From IMG/VR virus record IMGVR_UViG_3300030103_003037, positions 1-31,870 of that record: a DNA stretch of 31,870 nucleotides. One strand, 5' to 3'. Positions 14,479 through 24,343 of the stretch are shown in pieces. Position 1 is the stretch's first letter, and each line of letters starts with the position of its first letter. The DNA comes from a virus. The notes beneath the pieces are model-generated. The model ran no database searches. It saw only the letters and a program-made list of their open reading frames with translations, and had not been told where the DNA came from. Made by a program: the position numbers and the translations under genes.

Positions 14479-17094
14479 TCAAAGCAGGTCGGCGCTGCTC
14501 CATTCTCCGACTGCTTTCATGTCGCACAGGTCTTGCCCAACCTCAACTTCCACTGACAAGGGGACGTTGACCCACTCAGCTTTGAAGCTGAGTTGTTCTT
14601 CGACAATGGCGCTGATGGCATAGCTCAACTCAGACTTGGGCACGATGAACGTCAAGTCATCGTGAATCTGAAGCAACGGTGCCATCCACGGCTTGCCCTC
14701 TTCGCGTGACCGCCAGAACAATCGAACCATCGCATCAACGCAGATGTCCGAAGCCGCGCACTGGATGGGGGTGTTGATGACCATGTTGTAACTCAACGGA
14801 CCCCACCGCCTACGACCCGTCAAGCTGCTGACGAACCCGCGCTTCTCATACTTCTTCCACTGACGCTTTTGCCACTGCTTGACGCCTGCGAAAGTCTTCC
14901 AGAACTGCTTGAACAGTCGTTCGGCGGCTTTCGAGTTTGATAGCTCCAACGTCGCGACAATGCTGCTCAAGCTCGAACCATAGAAAGCCGGAAAGACCCA
15001 ACCGTTCTTCGCCTTGTGCCGTGCTTGCTTCGGCTCTTCTTTGAGCAGACGCTCGAACGCCGGATCAATCGTGGCGATCTTTGCAGCCCACTCTGAGTGA
15101 ACGTCATACTGGTCTTCGATCATGCGAACCCAAGTTGGGTCGCAAGACTCCATCGCTAGAACGCGAGCTTCAATCTGGCCTTGGTCAACCGCAACGAAGA
15201 CGTGACCGTCTGGCGCTCGTAGCTGCTTGCGGACGTGCTTGTTCTTCCTCTTCGGCCAGTTCTGGTTGTTCGGAGAGTCAGAAGCCAGACGGGCGGTGCG
15301 TGCGCGTGCGATGCTGAACTTGCAGTGAATCTTGCCGTCCGGGTAGACGTAACTGTCTTCGCTCTTTGGATCAAACCGATCGACATACGTGCCGAGCAAC
15401 TTGCCCAGTCCCCGCATCTTGAGGATCTGATCAATCAACGGGTGCTTCTCTCGATACTGCTCAAGCACCGCCGCAGACGTGCTGAAGCCTCCTGAAGCCG
15501 TCTTCACGCCTGCGATGCCTACGCCCTCACCAAGCAACTTGCCGACTTGCTGCGGGCTTGATGGGTTGAACTGTTCGCCCATCTTCTCTGACCACTTGAT
15601 GACGCTCTCGTCCGCAGCAATCGCACGCTCGACTTCAGAGATCTGTTGCTTGATGTCCGTCTCTAGCTTTTTGCGCTCGACTTCACTGATGGGAACGCCC
15701 ATGGCTTGCGCGTTGACGATGGCAGGCACTCGCTCAATCTGTAGATCGTAGCTGGCACGCAAGCCCATCTCGTCGATCTTGACAATCAAACGCTCCCAGA
15801 GCTTCAAGCACCACTTGGCATCGAGCGCGTTGTAATCGAGAACGTCGTTGACTGGAAGTTCCCGCAAGCGGGTCACGTCTCGCGCTCCCGGCGTCATCGA
15901 CTTGAGCGGAAGACCAAAGTGCTCAAGGCACAAGTCTTCAAGTCGGTGGCCCGCTGCGCCCATTCCAGGCGGCCCCGGATTCAACGCAAAGGCTGCTTGT
16001 TGAGAGCAGCCCCAACGCCCCGTGTGGATGTCCGCGCCCCATGTAGCAAGCGCCCACTCGTAGTCGTGAGGCAAGTTGTGACAAACGATCACGGGTGGCT
16101 TCTTGCCACAGCCAGGATCAGTGACGAACAGTGACTTGAGCAAGCCAAGAACCTCGCGGCGTTCTGGCGATCGCTTGTCGGCCCATGCTGTGCCTGGGTG
16201 GTCGATAGGAATCGCAAAGTGCTGATCGCCGTCGCTCAAGGCTATCGTCAACAACATCGCGTCGTGCGAATAGGGACGCAATCGATGGCTCTCGGTGTCC
16301 ATGCCCAACGCTTCTGCTTTGCTCAGCACTGAAACCGCATGACGAACCGCGGCCAAGGTTGTGCATCGGTGGACGTTTGCAAGTGCGTCTTCCGATGACT
16401 CGACTTTGGCTGCATCGGCTTCGCCGCTGTCTACCTTGTCGGCAAGTTCGTAAGCGCGTCTGACATCTTGTTCGAAGAACCGTGCCCATTCTTGCGAGGG
16501 AACCTTGTCGTCTCGCGAACCTTCGATCTTGCAGATGAAGTCCGGGTGCAACGTCGGAGCGAACCAACATGAGTGCCCCCCGATGCAAACAGGAAACAGC
16601 TTGCCCCGCATCGCTTTGATGTTGGGCTTGTCTAACGGCAACGCCCACTTGAGAACAGACGGACCCAAGCCAAGAATCACATGCGGCTTGGTCGATGCGA
16701 TTGAATCAACAATTGCGCCTCTGAAGCACTCAACCTCTTCATACTTCGGCACTCGACCATCCGGCGGGCAAGTCCGAACACAGTTATCAAAACGAGTCTC
16801 AGCCTCGCCCCATCGCGGCAACGCATCACGCAACAACTCGCCCGGTTGCCCTGCGAATGGAACCCCTTTGCGATCGTCTGCTTCGTTGGGGCAACCGCCC
16901 AACACGTAGACCATCGCGTCTTCTGGCCCGGTGCAAGGCATCTCAGGATTCTTGGCCTTGGGGTTCATGCCGCGCAAAGCTGACGGCCCGAGCTTGATCA
17001 AGTCCGCAGATCGAACCCTTGAACCCTTCTGGCTGCGCTTTGCTGCACGGGCTTCAGCGGCTGACTTCCGCGTAAAGAATCCAGCTTGCTTCAT
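14479..17094 (-). CDS. Family A DNA polymerase with N-terminal uracil-DNA-glycosylase-like domain
   Basis: 871 residues with three modules. Residues about 45-210 resemble family 4 uracil-DNA glycosylase: GGCPNEADDRKGVPFAG, TCPPDGRVPKYEEVEC and TLHPDF. Residues about 255-435 are a 3'-5' exonuclease with DTE (266-268), HNLPHD (N340, D344) and YNALD (Y421, D425). Residues about 450-871 are the polymerase: motif A VAVDQGQIEAR (D637), motif B KAKNGWVFPAFYG (about 694-706), and motif C HDD (811-813) where HDE is usual. Bacillus phage SPO1 polymerase is a known precedent for a UDG-like N-terminus. The ATG overlaps the clamp TGA. An upstream start at 17139 would extend into the clamp gene. Confidence 0.95.
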   Translation of the reverse strand: MKQAGFFTRKSAAEARAAKRSQKGSRVRSADLIKLGPSALRGMNPKAKNPEMPCTGPEDAMVYVLGGCPNEADDRKGVPFAGQPGELLRDALPRWGEAETRFDNCVRTCPPDGRVPKYEEVECFRGAIVDSIASTKPHVILGLGPSVLKWALPLDKPNIKAMRGKLFPVCIGGHSCWFAPTLHPDFICKIEGSRDDKVPSQEWARFFEQDVRRAYELADKVDSGEADAAKVESSEDALANVHRCTTLAAVRHAVSVLSKAEALGMDTESHRLRPYSHDAMLLTIALSDGDQHFAIPIDHPGTAWADKRSPERREVLGLLKSLFVTDPGCGKKPPVIVCHNLPHDYEWALATWGADIHTGRWGCSQQAAFALNPGPPGMGAAGHRLEDLCLEHFGLPLKSMTPGARDVTRLRELPVNDVLDYNALDAKWCLKLWERLIVKIDEMGLRASYDLQIERVPAIVNAQAMGVPISEVERKKLETDIKQQISEVERAIAADESVIKWSEKMGEQFNPSSPQQVGKLLGEGVGIAGVKTASGGFSTSAAVLEQYREKHPLIDQILKMRGLGKLLGTYVDRFDPKSEDSYVYPDGKIHCKFSIARARTARLASDSPNNQNWPKRKNKHVRKQLRAPDGHVFVAVDQGQIEARVLAMESCDPTWVRMIEDQYDVHSEWAAKIATIDPAFERLLKEEPKQARHKAKNGWVFPAFYGSSLSSIVATLELSNSKAAERLFKQFWKTFAGVKQWQKRQWKKYEKRGFVSSLTGRRRWGPLSYNMVINTPIQCAASDICVDAMVRLFWRSREEGKPWMAPLLQIHDDLTFIVPKSELSYAISAIVEEQLSFKAEWVNVPLSVEVEVGQDLCDMKAVGEWSSADLL

Positions 17095-18124
17095 TCCGCT
17101 GCCATGCCCGCGAGCAAGCTGACGCCACGATCGTTCCAAGCTGCGAACACGCCATCACCGATCGCAACTCTGTCAGCGTCAGCAGATGCCTGGACCAACT
17201 TGGGAGCGCTGAAGTGCGCTTCAATGTCGGGATGGTCCATCGCCACCGACTGTTCAGAGACGCAACGCGAGCCGCCTGACAGTTGAATCGTGAGTTCGTT
17301 GTCGCTCACAGTCAACTTGCACTGATCTTCGCCCACCGTCTTTGAGACGTTGGCAACGCTGGTCAGTGCGTGGTTGATGTCCACGCCAAACGCCGTGTGC
17401 TTATCATGCTCGATTCTGTCGAGTGACTCTTTGATCACACCACGATACGCATCGACATCAGAACCCGCGAAAGTTCGCGAGAACAGATCGGCGTGGTCTT
17501 GGCAGAAGTAGGCAAACGAGTCGCCGAAGACTAACGCTTGCTCAGCAGAAGTCGGTGTTCTGGTTGACAGCACCGACTTCACAAAGCGAGCCGGGAGAAC
17601 AGTTGAGCCGTCGTCACAATCGCAACCGCTCATCTTTACAGCAGACAGCGAGTGCATGTTCGTCGAAAACATCTCAACTGACCCGCCACTTGACGAGACT
17701 GTCACACCCGACAACTTGCCGTCAACATCATCAGCGTTCATGGTTCGCGCACACTGGCGCAAGCACGCATCAAGGTCTTCGTGACGGACGGTGACGCCTT
17801 TGGCTGTCGGCGGCGTAAACACCATCAAACTCTGATCAAGTAGTGGCAGGCGCAGCTTGGCACGACCGCAAACAAAAGTCACGACCTCATCGGCAACACT
17901 TGCCGAGACCGTCGCGCCCTTGCAACCGCTAAGCCACACCAACAACGGCTTGAACTCGACGCCACCTGCCAACTCGAAGTCACAAGCCGCAACAACTGCC
18001 AACTCGCCGTCATAGGTGGCTGCGCGAACCCCGTCAAAGAAGACGGAGTTGAACGCAGCCAAGGGAGCCTTCGAAGCGGCTGCGGGCTCGCAGCGCTTCA
18101 AGACGTTCATCAAATCGGGGCGGT

Positions 18125-18128
<4 letters not shown>
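17091..18128 (-). CDS. dnaN-like: DNA polymerase sliding clamp (divergent DnaN-like)
   Basis: The 345-residue length is close to the bacterial beta clamp (about 366). The N-terminal third alternates short strands (VFFDGVRAATYDGELAVVAA, then FKPLLVWLSG, VTFVCGRAKLRLP), consistent with a clamp repeat. The sequence is divergent, and the call rests on this pattern plus position: it is immediately upstream of the polymerase and in the same operon as the clamp loader. It would tether the polymerase to DNA. Overlaps of ATGA type occur at both ends. Confidence 0.75.
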
Positions 18129-18739
<611 letters not shown>

Positions 18740-18764
18740 ACTTTCCTCGGGTTTGTTGCCAGTA

Positions 18765-19394
18765 TTAGGCGGGAATCAAAGTGCGGTCGGTCCACTCTTG
18801 CAGCATCGGTCGAACCTTCCTCCACGGAAGGCCAGTGACGCGCTCACAGAAGTCGGCGATCCGCTCGAACGTGCCTGCGTCATTCGTGGGCTTGAGGCCG
18901 CAGCGCTCGAACTCACGGATGAAACAAGCGACAGGGGTCGGCGCATCACTGAGCGCCAAGTCAAAGTCGCTGCGGTCGTGGTGCCGATCCACAGCCGTGA
19001 GCCAAGCGTCAGCGGGGCGGTCAACACCATCATCGGCAGCGTGGAAGGTCGCGTCAGTGACCGTCTGATCGACGGTGGCGCGACGCTGAACCTTGCGGTC
19101 AAGCTCGATCAGTTTGCACTGGCAGCAGCGTTTGAAGAAGCCCAGGAACGCGACCTTGGTCGGCTCGCCGCTTGTATCAAACGCCACGGCGCGTGTGCCG
19201 TTGACGGGCTGCTTCCAGAATGCGTTGAGCGCCTTGCAGAAGACCACGCCCAGTTCTTGGATCAGGTCTTCAAGCTCGAAGCCGCGAGGCCGAAGCTGAT
19301 TGCTGAACGACAAGGCTTGTTTGAAGGCGACGCCTTGAACCTCTTGATCGGTCCAGTCGATGGCGAGCGCGGGAGTGTCGTTGTTGGTTTTCAT
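18765..19394 (-). CDS. Sigma-70 region 2-like protein (possible phage sigma factor)
   Basis: 209 residues. The segment RPRGFELEDLIQELGVVFCK, then FLGFFKRCCQCKLIELDRKV (about 35-101), resembles sigma region 2: a DLIQE core-binding stretch followed by a helix ending in D-R-K. The C-terminal part contains a helix-turn-helix-like GTFERIADFCERVTGLPWRK (about 176-195), which could act as region 4. It might redirect host RNA polymerase to later promoters, as T4 gp55 does. That is inference, and a different helical function is possible. No clear Shine-Dalgarno precedes the ATG at 19394; longer frames overlap the 19447 gene. Confidence 0.65.
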   Translation of the reverse strand: MKTNNDTPALAIDWTDQEVQGVAFKQALSFSNQLRPRGFELEDLIQELGVVFCKALNAFWKQPVNGTRAVAFDTSGEPTKVAFLGFFKRCCQCKLIELDRKVQRRATVDQTVTDATFHAADDGVDRPADAWLTAVDRHHDRSDFDLALSDAPTPVACFIREFERCGLKPTNDAGTFERIADFCERVTGLPWRKVRPMLQEWTDRTLIPA

Positions 19395-19446
19395 GGTGAG
19401 TGTGATACCGCGGCGAGACGGGATTGCCAGAACAATCGGCAACTGC

Positions 19447-19728
19447 TCAGCGCAGTTGCTCGAAGGGGTTGACCGGCGCAGCGTCGCCGACGAACGCGCC
19501 GCCGCGGATCGCGTCGCGCTTGGCCGCGTCCGCTCGCTCTTGCGCGAGCATCTCGACGACCTCGGCGTCAAGCGCGTCGAGCTTCGACCGAAGCTCAGCG
19601 ACCGACATGCGCCGCATCTCCGCGTAGGCGTGACGCGGGCGAACGCCGTGCAGCGACTTGTACTGGTCGCTGATGAGGCTGATGAGGTCTTCGCGGGCGT
19701 CGGAGAAAGTGTTGCCGGTGATGGTCAT
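19447..19728 (-). CDS. Conserved small phage protein (LHGVRPR type), unknown function
   Basis: 93 residues. DAREDLISLISDQYKSLHGV, then RPRHAYAEM, then MSVAELRSKLDALDAEV resembles a small protein I recall from many phages, which has no known function. It lies directly behind cassette copy 8 and 52 nt upstream of the sigma-like gene, so the two are probably co-expressed. Confidence 0.85.
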   Translation of the reverse strand: MTITGNTFSDAREDLISLISDQYKSLHGVRPRHAYAEMRRMSVAELRSKLDALDAEVVEMLAQERADAAKRDAIRGGAFVGDAAPVNPFEQLR

Positions 19729-19842
19729 GATTCTGATCTCTTCGTTGGTTGTTGGGGTGAGTCGCTTGCTGCGATGAGTGTTACCGTAGCATCATCGGCG
19801 AAAACGTCAAGCCACTGTTCTATGATTTTATAAAACTTTCTC
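19729..19842 (-). promoter_or_regulatory. Cassette promoter, copy 8
   Basis: -35 TTGACG at 19805-19810, 16-bp spacer, -10 TACGGT at 19783-19788, UP-like tract AAAGTTTTATAAAATCATAG. Drives the 19447 gene and probably the sigma-like gene, and possibly the polymerase operon beyond. Confidence 0.8.
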
Positions 19843-20149
19843 AGCAGTGTTCCGCCTCGCTCTGCGCGATGCACATCTCAACCCAATCTTTGCGCTCAAA
19901 CTCGGTCAAGCCACGTTCACGAGTTGCCACGATCTGCCACTTGTCAGCGAGGATGCTGCCACTGGCGTTGAACATGCCTGCCAAAGCCGCAGCGAACTCT
20001 GAGTTCGGGCAGTGCTGCTGAAGCTCATACGTCGTGTCGGTCGCGACCTCGCCCTTGTCGCAGTAGGTCGTGTGCTTAGCACGAACGGCGGTGCCGTCAA
20101 CGTAAGCGGCGTTGTTGCGGATGAAGAGCGTGTTGCCGAGCGTGGTCAT
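19841..20149 (-). CDS. Small protein of unknown function
   Basis: 102 residues behind cassette copy 9, as a single-gene unit. It has three widely spaced Cys, including one as the last residue, and an acidic C-terminal helix (EFERKDWVEMCIAQSEAEHC). The TGA coincides with the TGAGAAAG opening of cassette copy 8. Family not recognised. Confidence 0.8.
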   Translation of the reverse strand: MTTLGNTLFIRNNAAYVDGTAVRAKHTTYCDKGEVATDTTYELQQHCPNSEFAAALAGMFNASGSILADKWQIVATRERGLTEFERKDWVEMCIAQSEAEHC

Positions 20150-20264
20150 GATTCTGGTCTCTCAGTGATGGGTTGGGGTGAGTCGCTTGCTGCGATGAGT
20201 GCTACCGTAGCATCATCGGCGAGAAGTGTCAAACCACTGTTCTCTGATTTTCTAAAACTTTCCG
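20150..20264 (-). promoter_or_regulatory. Cassette promoter, copy 9
   Basis: -35 TTGACA at 20227-20232, 17-bp spacer, -10 TACGGT at 20204-20209, UP-like tract AAAGTTTTAGAAAATCAG. One of the copies with a perfect -35. Confidence 0.8.
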
Positions 20265-20272
20265 ACCCAATC

Positions 20273-20309
20273 GACGCAAGTCGGGCAACTGCTAGAGTTA
20301 CAGCGCATC
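20273..20309 (-). repeat. Conserved junction element, copy B
   Basis: Partner of 653-690. It shares GTAACTC, GCAGTTGC and ACTTGCGTC with that copy and overlaps the last bases of the primase gene. As in copy A, it separates a replication block from a cassette promoter. Confidence 0.5.
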
Positions 20310-21285
20310 AAACACTTTCCAAAAACTCGGCCATGTCAGCGATTCCCATCTCACCGGGGTCGCTAAACTCGGGCGGGACGAACTCAAGACTGGCGTGGAT
20401 CACCGCCAAATCACTTGCAAGGTCTAGCGCTTGAGCCTCAGCGCCTTCGTCGAGCAAGACGATCGTGCGCTCAGCTTGACGGCCAAGACTGACCAAGCGG
20501 CTCAGCTTCGCCGGGCCAGCGTGATTCGTCAGAAGCGCCACAGAGACCACGTCAGGGACGCCAGCCGCAGCAACCTTCAGGGCGTCGAACGGACCCTCAA
20601 CGACGACCAGCGTGGCTCCTGCGACCTCTGGTGACGACTGCCAGACCAGCCGTTCCATAGCGTCGCCCTCCGGGTGCGCTAAGTAGCGAGCCCGAGCCGG
20701 GCCGATCGCTCGGCTAGTCCAACCAACCAACAAGCCATCTTGGTCACGGTAGATCGGAAACACGATGCGCGGAGCCCAACGGCCAGAGCCGCACCAGCGC
20801 AAGTCAAAGTCTCGCGAGAGTTCCTGCGGGTAGTGCAAGCCCCGCTCGCGAAGGTATCTCGCAAACGGCTCTTCGCGGCCAGTGCTGCCCGTGAACCTTT
20901 GAAACGTGCTCGGCATCTCTAAGGGTTGCAGTTCCGTCTTTGGCTGAGACTCAGGGGGCGACAACGCCCGCAGCAGTTCCGCAGTCGTCGAGGTCCGGTC
21001 ACCGTCGCCGCTGACTTGGTCTTTGGCCTTCTGGTAAGCCATGCCCGTCAACTCTGACAGAAGCGCCGCGGGCGACAGCCAGTGCGAGGGGTCGCGCCAG
21101 CACCCGCGCACCTTGCCATCAGTCAACGAGATCGAATAATGGTGCTTCGTATCATTGCCGCAGAGCGGGCAGTTGATGCCGATGTGATCCTTGCGGACGT
21201 TCGCCGCAGGGCCGAGCACGTAGTCGATGCCGTGCTCATCAAGTATTTGCCGCCAGTCGATCACTCTTCTATCTACGCCGATCAA
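20308..21285 (-). CDS. DnaG-like primase (zinc finger plus Toprim)
   Basis: 325 residues. A zinc ribbon CPLC (39-42), Cys62 and His68 matches the CHC2-type finger of DnaG. A Toprim domain follows, with VVVEGPFDALKVA (Glu230, Asp234) and IVLLDEGAEA (Asp279), where DnaG has a D-x-D motif. It would make primers for the DnaB-like helicase encoded two genes upstream. It is shorter than bacterial DnaG and lacks a recognisable C-terminal helicase-binding domain. It overlaps the upstream SNF2-like gene by 17 nt. Confidence 0.88.
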   Translation of the reverse strand: MIGVDRRVIDWRQILDEHGIDYVLGPAANVRKDHIGINCPLCGNDTKHHYSISLTDGKVRGCWRDPSHWLSPAALLSELTGMAYQKAKDQVSGDGDRTSTTAELLRALSPPESQPKTELQPLEMPSTFQRFTGSTGREEPFARYLRERGLHYPQELSRDFDLRWCGSGRWAPRIVFPIYRDQDGLLVGWTSRAIGPARARYLAHPEGDAMERLVWQSSPEVAGATLVVVEGPFDALKVAAAGVPDVVSVALLTNHAGPAKLSRLVSLGRQAERTIVLLDEGAEAQALDLASDLAVIHASLEFVPPEFSDPGEMGIADMAEFLESV

Positions 21286-22822
21286 CCAGCACTTCGTGAA
21301 GTTTTCGACCTTCGGTCAGCGCCTGCAAGATGCGTTCATCCACGCTGCTTTTGACCGTGATGTCGTAATAATACCGAGTCCCCTTGATGCCACCCTCACG
21401 ACGAATGCGAGCTTCCATCTGACTCCGCTCAATCGTGCTGTCAGGCGACTCAACGAAGATCATGAAGCGCGAAGCGCCTTGCAGGTTGACGCCCTTTGAG
21501 ATCGCAGTTGAAGCAACCAAGACGCGAGGCTTGCCGTTGCAGAACTCGTCCATCGCTCGGCGCTTCGCCGTGGCAGTCGTCTCACCGTTGATCAGAACAG
21601 CCGAGTGCTTCGCGCCTGCTAGAGCTTCCATCATCATTCGACACGTTGCTTGGAACCAGCAGACGATGATGACTTTCTCGTTCGATGGGATCTGTTGCAG
21701 AAGATCAAGAACAGCATCAAACTTCGGATTCTGCCGAAACTTGATCTCGACTCGCTCACCATCGTCAGTCTTCGCGCCAAGCCAGCCCGAACAAATCATT
21801 CTCATTCGAGTGTAAGCAGCCTCGACCAACGTGAGGTTCTTGCGGCTGTCAGCGAGTTCAGTGGCGACCTTGTCATAATAAGGACGCTGCTCGCTAGGTA
21901 GCGCAACCGGAACCGTCATGAGATCGCCGCCGAGACCACCGACCGCAGGCGGCAAGTCTTGGCATTCTGCTTCGCTATACCTCACCGAGCAGTTGCCGAG
22001 TCTTCGCGCCAGCGGCAGCTTGAGCTTGCGTTTGAAATGGTATTCGGCACCACCAAAGTAACCGCGCTCCTGACGGAAGAACGCAGCACGATAAAGCCCC
22101 AGCGTCTCGCCCAACGTGTAGCCCTCGTCGATCACGAAAAACTGACTCCACAAGTCGATCGGATTCTTGTCGAACGGCGTGCCCGTCAGGCCGTAGCAAA
22201 ATCCAATCGACTTCCGCAACGATCGGATGATGCGAAACCAAAGGCTGTTGCTGTTTTTGATTGCTGTGCATTCGTCCAAGACCAACATGTCAAAAGCGTT
22301 GGCCATTCGTTTCAAAGAGTTGGCATCGGGCTTCATCTTGTTCTGCCCTTTGCCGTTGTCTTGCTTGCCGCAAACTAAGGTCGCGAGCCCGGCGTATGTA
22401 GCGACGACGATGTCAGCCGAGCTTTCGATCGTTGCCCATCGCGCCGATGATCCAGACTGATCGAGGCACGCAGCTACTAAGTTGGGCGCGTGCTTGCTGA
22501 CTTCGATCTCCCATGCGCCCAAGTTCACGACGTTCGGAACCAGCACCAGCAAGCGGGACACTTGACCGATGCGCTTGCGATTCGCGAACAGGTCCAAGCT
22601 GATCTTCGACTTGCCGCCGCCCATGCCGAGCAAAAACAAGTAGGAAGGGTAGCGCCAACCTAGCAACGTGCAGACCTTCTGCGCTCGGCGTGGGGGTGTT
22701 TCAAACTCCAAGCCTTGCTTGGCAACCATGCGATCAAGCGTGTCTTCGGGCAAACTCTTCGCCGTCGAACTGTCGCGCATCGGACGCGCCATGAAGTCGC
22801 GAAGCCCTTTCTGCGAGATCAT
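21269..22822 (-). CDS. SNF2-like DEAD/DEAH-type helicase (second)
   Basis: 517 residues. Walker A is the unusual GMGGGKS (66-72), motif II is DECT (183-186) instead of DEAH, motif III is LTGTPF, and motif VI is SQMEARIRREG near the end. The N-terminal extension before the Walker box is only about 60 residues. It is probably a DNA translocase that remodels forks or clears proteins from DNA. The ATG overlaps the TGA of the DnaB-like gene. It is unlike the 24811 helicase in length and motif II, so the two are not simple duplicates. Confidence 0.88.
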   Translation of the reverse strand: MISQKGLRDFMARPMRDSSTAKSLPEDTLDRMVAKQGLEFETPPRRAQKVCTLLGWRYPSYLFLLGMGGGKSKISLDLFANRKRIGQVSRLLVLVPNVVNLGAWEIEVSKHAPNLVAACLDQSGSSARWATIESSADIVVATYAGLATLVCGKQDNGKGQNKMKPDANSLKRMANAFDMLVLDECTAIKNSNSLWFRIIRSLRKSIGFCYGLTGTPFDKNPIDLWSQFFVIDEGYTLGETLGLYRAAFFRQERGYFGGAEYHFKRKLKLPLARRLGNCSVRYSEAECQDLPPAVGGLGGDLMTVPVALPSEQRPYYDKVATELADSRKNLTLVEAAYTRMRMICSGWLGAKTDDGERVEIKFRQNPKFDAVLDLLQQIPSNEKVIIVCWFQATCRMMMEALAGAKHSAVLINGETTATAKRRAMDEFCNGKPRVLVASTAISKGVNLQGASRFMIFVESPDSTIERSQMEARIRREGGIKGTRYYYDITVKSSVDERILQALTEGRKLHEVLVDRRR

Positions 22823-24222
22823 TCGTCGTCGCCGTCAAGGTCATAGTTTGACCCCATTCGAACAGAACTGCGAACGAAGTGCCCGGTCTCGTAAGACTGA
22901 GCAACCAGCACCGTGAATCGGTCTTGCTCCATTCTAGCCTTGGCAACGAACAGCCGCGCCACGCCCTTCGCTCGCTCAGCGTCCGTCTGGCTGTAAGTCA
23001 ACAGCGTGTCAGCGGTGCCGATCTTGCCGCGGGCGTCAGCGGTGTGGTCTACGTCAACGCGCTTGGCCTTGAGCCCCGAGCTTGTCACCTGAGAAACAGT
23101 CGCCATGCCGACGTTCCACTTCTGCGCGATCGCTCGAAGACCCTCGCCAACTTTGATAGCTGCTTCCCACTTCGGCACGCCACTCGGCGTCGCCATGATG
23201 TCTGCGTAATCAACGATCACAAGGTCAGGGTGCATCTTCTTTCGCTCAGCCACGACCGTGATGAAGTTCTCAAGCTGATCAACTGTGAGCGTGCCCGTAG
23301 GGAACTCAGTGACAAGCAAGCGACCTTGACCTTGCAGCTTGCGTAGCTCAGTCCGAACGTAGTGCTCCGCGTCGGAGTCTTCTAACGCTCGCTCAACGGG
23401 AACGCGCACTTCTTTGACCATCAAGCCACGGTCGGCTGGGTCCGAAGTCTCAATGAACTTCTGATACCTCACCGCGTCCACCTTGCGATTCGGCAGACCC
23501 AGCATGCGTTGAGTGAGGCGTTGCGCGATGTCATCCTCACCCATTTCGAGGGACACGTACAAAACATTCTTGCCGTGCTTTCGAGCTTGGACGGCGAGGT
23601 TCAGAAGCCACCAAGACTTTCCTCGACCAGACGGAGCCAGAAGCATGTGAAGGCGACGGCGAGCCGGGCCGAGCCCGTAGCGGTCCAACTCAGCGATCCC
23701 GGTGGGGAACGACTCAACCGGGTCGAGCATGAAGCGCGTGGACAAGTCCAAGTCATCAGCGAACTCCATGCCCAAGTGAATAGTCGGTGCGCCTGCTTTC
23801 AGGCAACCGGACAACGTAGCCTCGGCATCAAGAAGACCTTCTTGCGTTCCCTTGCCAAGCGCTCGAACAGCTTTCGTGACGCCCTCACGAACGCGCTGAA
23901 AACGAACGAACGTCGTAGCTTGCTCGATAGCAAACGCCGGGTTGAACGCATCTCGCGTTGACTCCATCGACTCAAGCAAACGATGGAACGAATCCGAACG
24001 CTCAGGGTCGGCGTCAGCCGCGATCGCGATCAAGTCAGCAGTGTGCTCGCCGGGCGGTTGACTGTGCCTCGACCGGTAGTCGAGCGCCTGCTCTGCGATC
24101 TCGCGATACACCGGATCGAAGTCGCGGGGTTCGAGGATCGCCGCAGCTTGAGCACCAGTCTCGAAGTCGTAGCAAAGAAGGCAAAGAAGCTCTTCTTGGA
24201 TCGGGCCTAGCAGTCGCTTCAT
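22819..24222 (-). CDS. DnaB-like replicative helicase
   Basis: 467 residues. The N-terminal domain (LLGPIQEELLCLLCYDFETG and following) has the form seen in phage DnaB-like helicases. The RecA-like motor has Walker A APSGRGKS (196-203), a YVSLEMGEDDIAQRL segment, Walker B DLVIVDYADI and a TVSQVTSSG sensor. It would unwind the fork and recruit the primase. The start at 24222 was chosen because a 35-residue ORF ends on it with an ATGA; a GTG at 24321 would add an unlikely 33-residue tail. No clear Shine-Dalgarno is present, which favours translational coupling. Confidence 0.9.
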   Translation of the reverse strand: MKRLLGPIQEELLCLLCYDFETGAQAAAILEPRDFDPVYREIAEQALDYRSRHSQPPGEHTADLIAIAADADPERSDSFHRLLESMESTRDAFNPAFAIEQATTFVRFQRVREGVTKAVRALGKGTQEGLLDAEATLSGCLKAGAPTIHLGMEFADDLDLSTRFMLDPVESFPTGIAELDRYGLGPARRRLHMLLAPSGRGKSWWLLNLAVQARKHGKNVLYVSLEMGEDDIAQRLTQRMLGLPNRKVDAVRYQKFIETSDPADRGLMVKEVRVPVERALEDSDAEHYVRTELRKLQGQGRLLVTEFPTGTLTVDQLENFITVVAERKKMHPDLVIVDYADIMATPSGVPKWEAAIKVGEGLRAIAQKWNVGMATVSQVTSSGLKAKRVDVDHTADARGKIGTADTLLTYSQTDAERAKGVARLFVAKARMEQDRFTVLVAQSYETGHFVRSSVRMGSNYDLDGDDE

Positions 24223-24326
24223 GGAGAGAAATGAAGCGCCGCTTGAACGTGTTTCATGAAAGCCACCAACGTGCAGAACTCGCCTTCTGCTAATGCGCTC
24301 CGTTGCAGGATCTCCCTGCACACCAT
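24219..24326 (-). CDS. Very small ORF (35 aa) coupled to the helicase start
   Basis: An ATG at 24326 opens a frame whose TGA overlaps the helicase ATG exactly (ATGA). The product (MVCREILQRSALAEGEF and on) is short and helical. The helicase itself lacks a Shine-Dalgarno, so translation of this frame may be how ribosomes reach it. It could be a leader peptide or a tiny functional protein. No Shine-Dalgarno is visible for it either, so confidence is moderate. Confidence 0.45.
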   Translation of the reverse strand: MVCREILQRSALAEGEFCTLVAFMKHVQAALHFSP

Positions 24327-24343
24327 TCGTTCAAGCAACGCTG

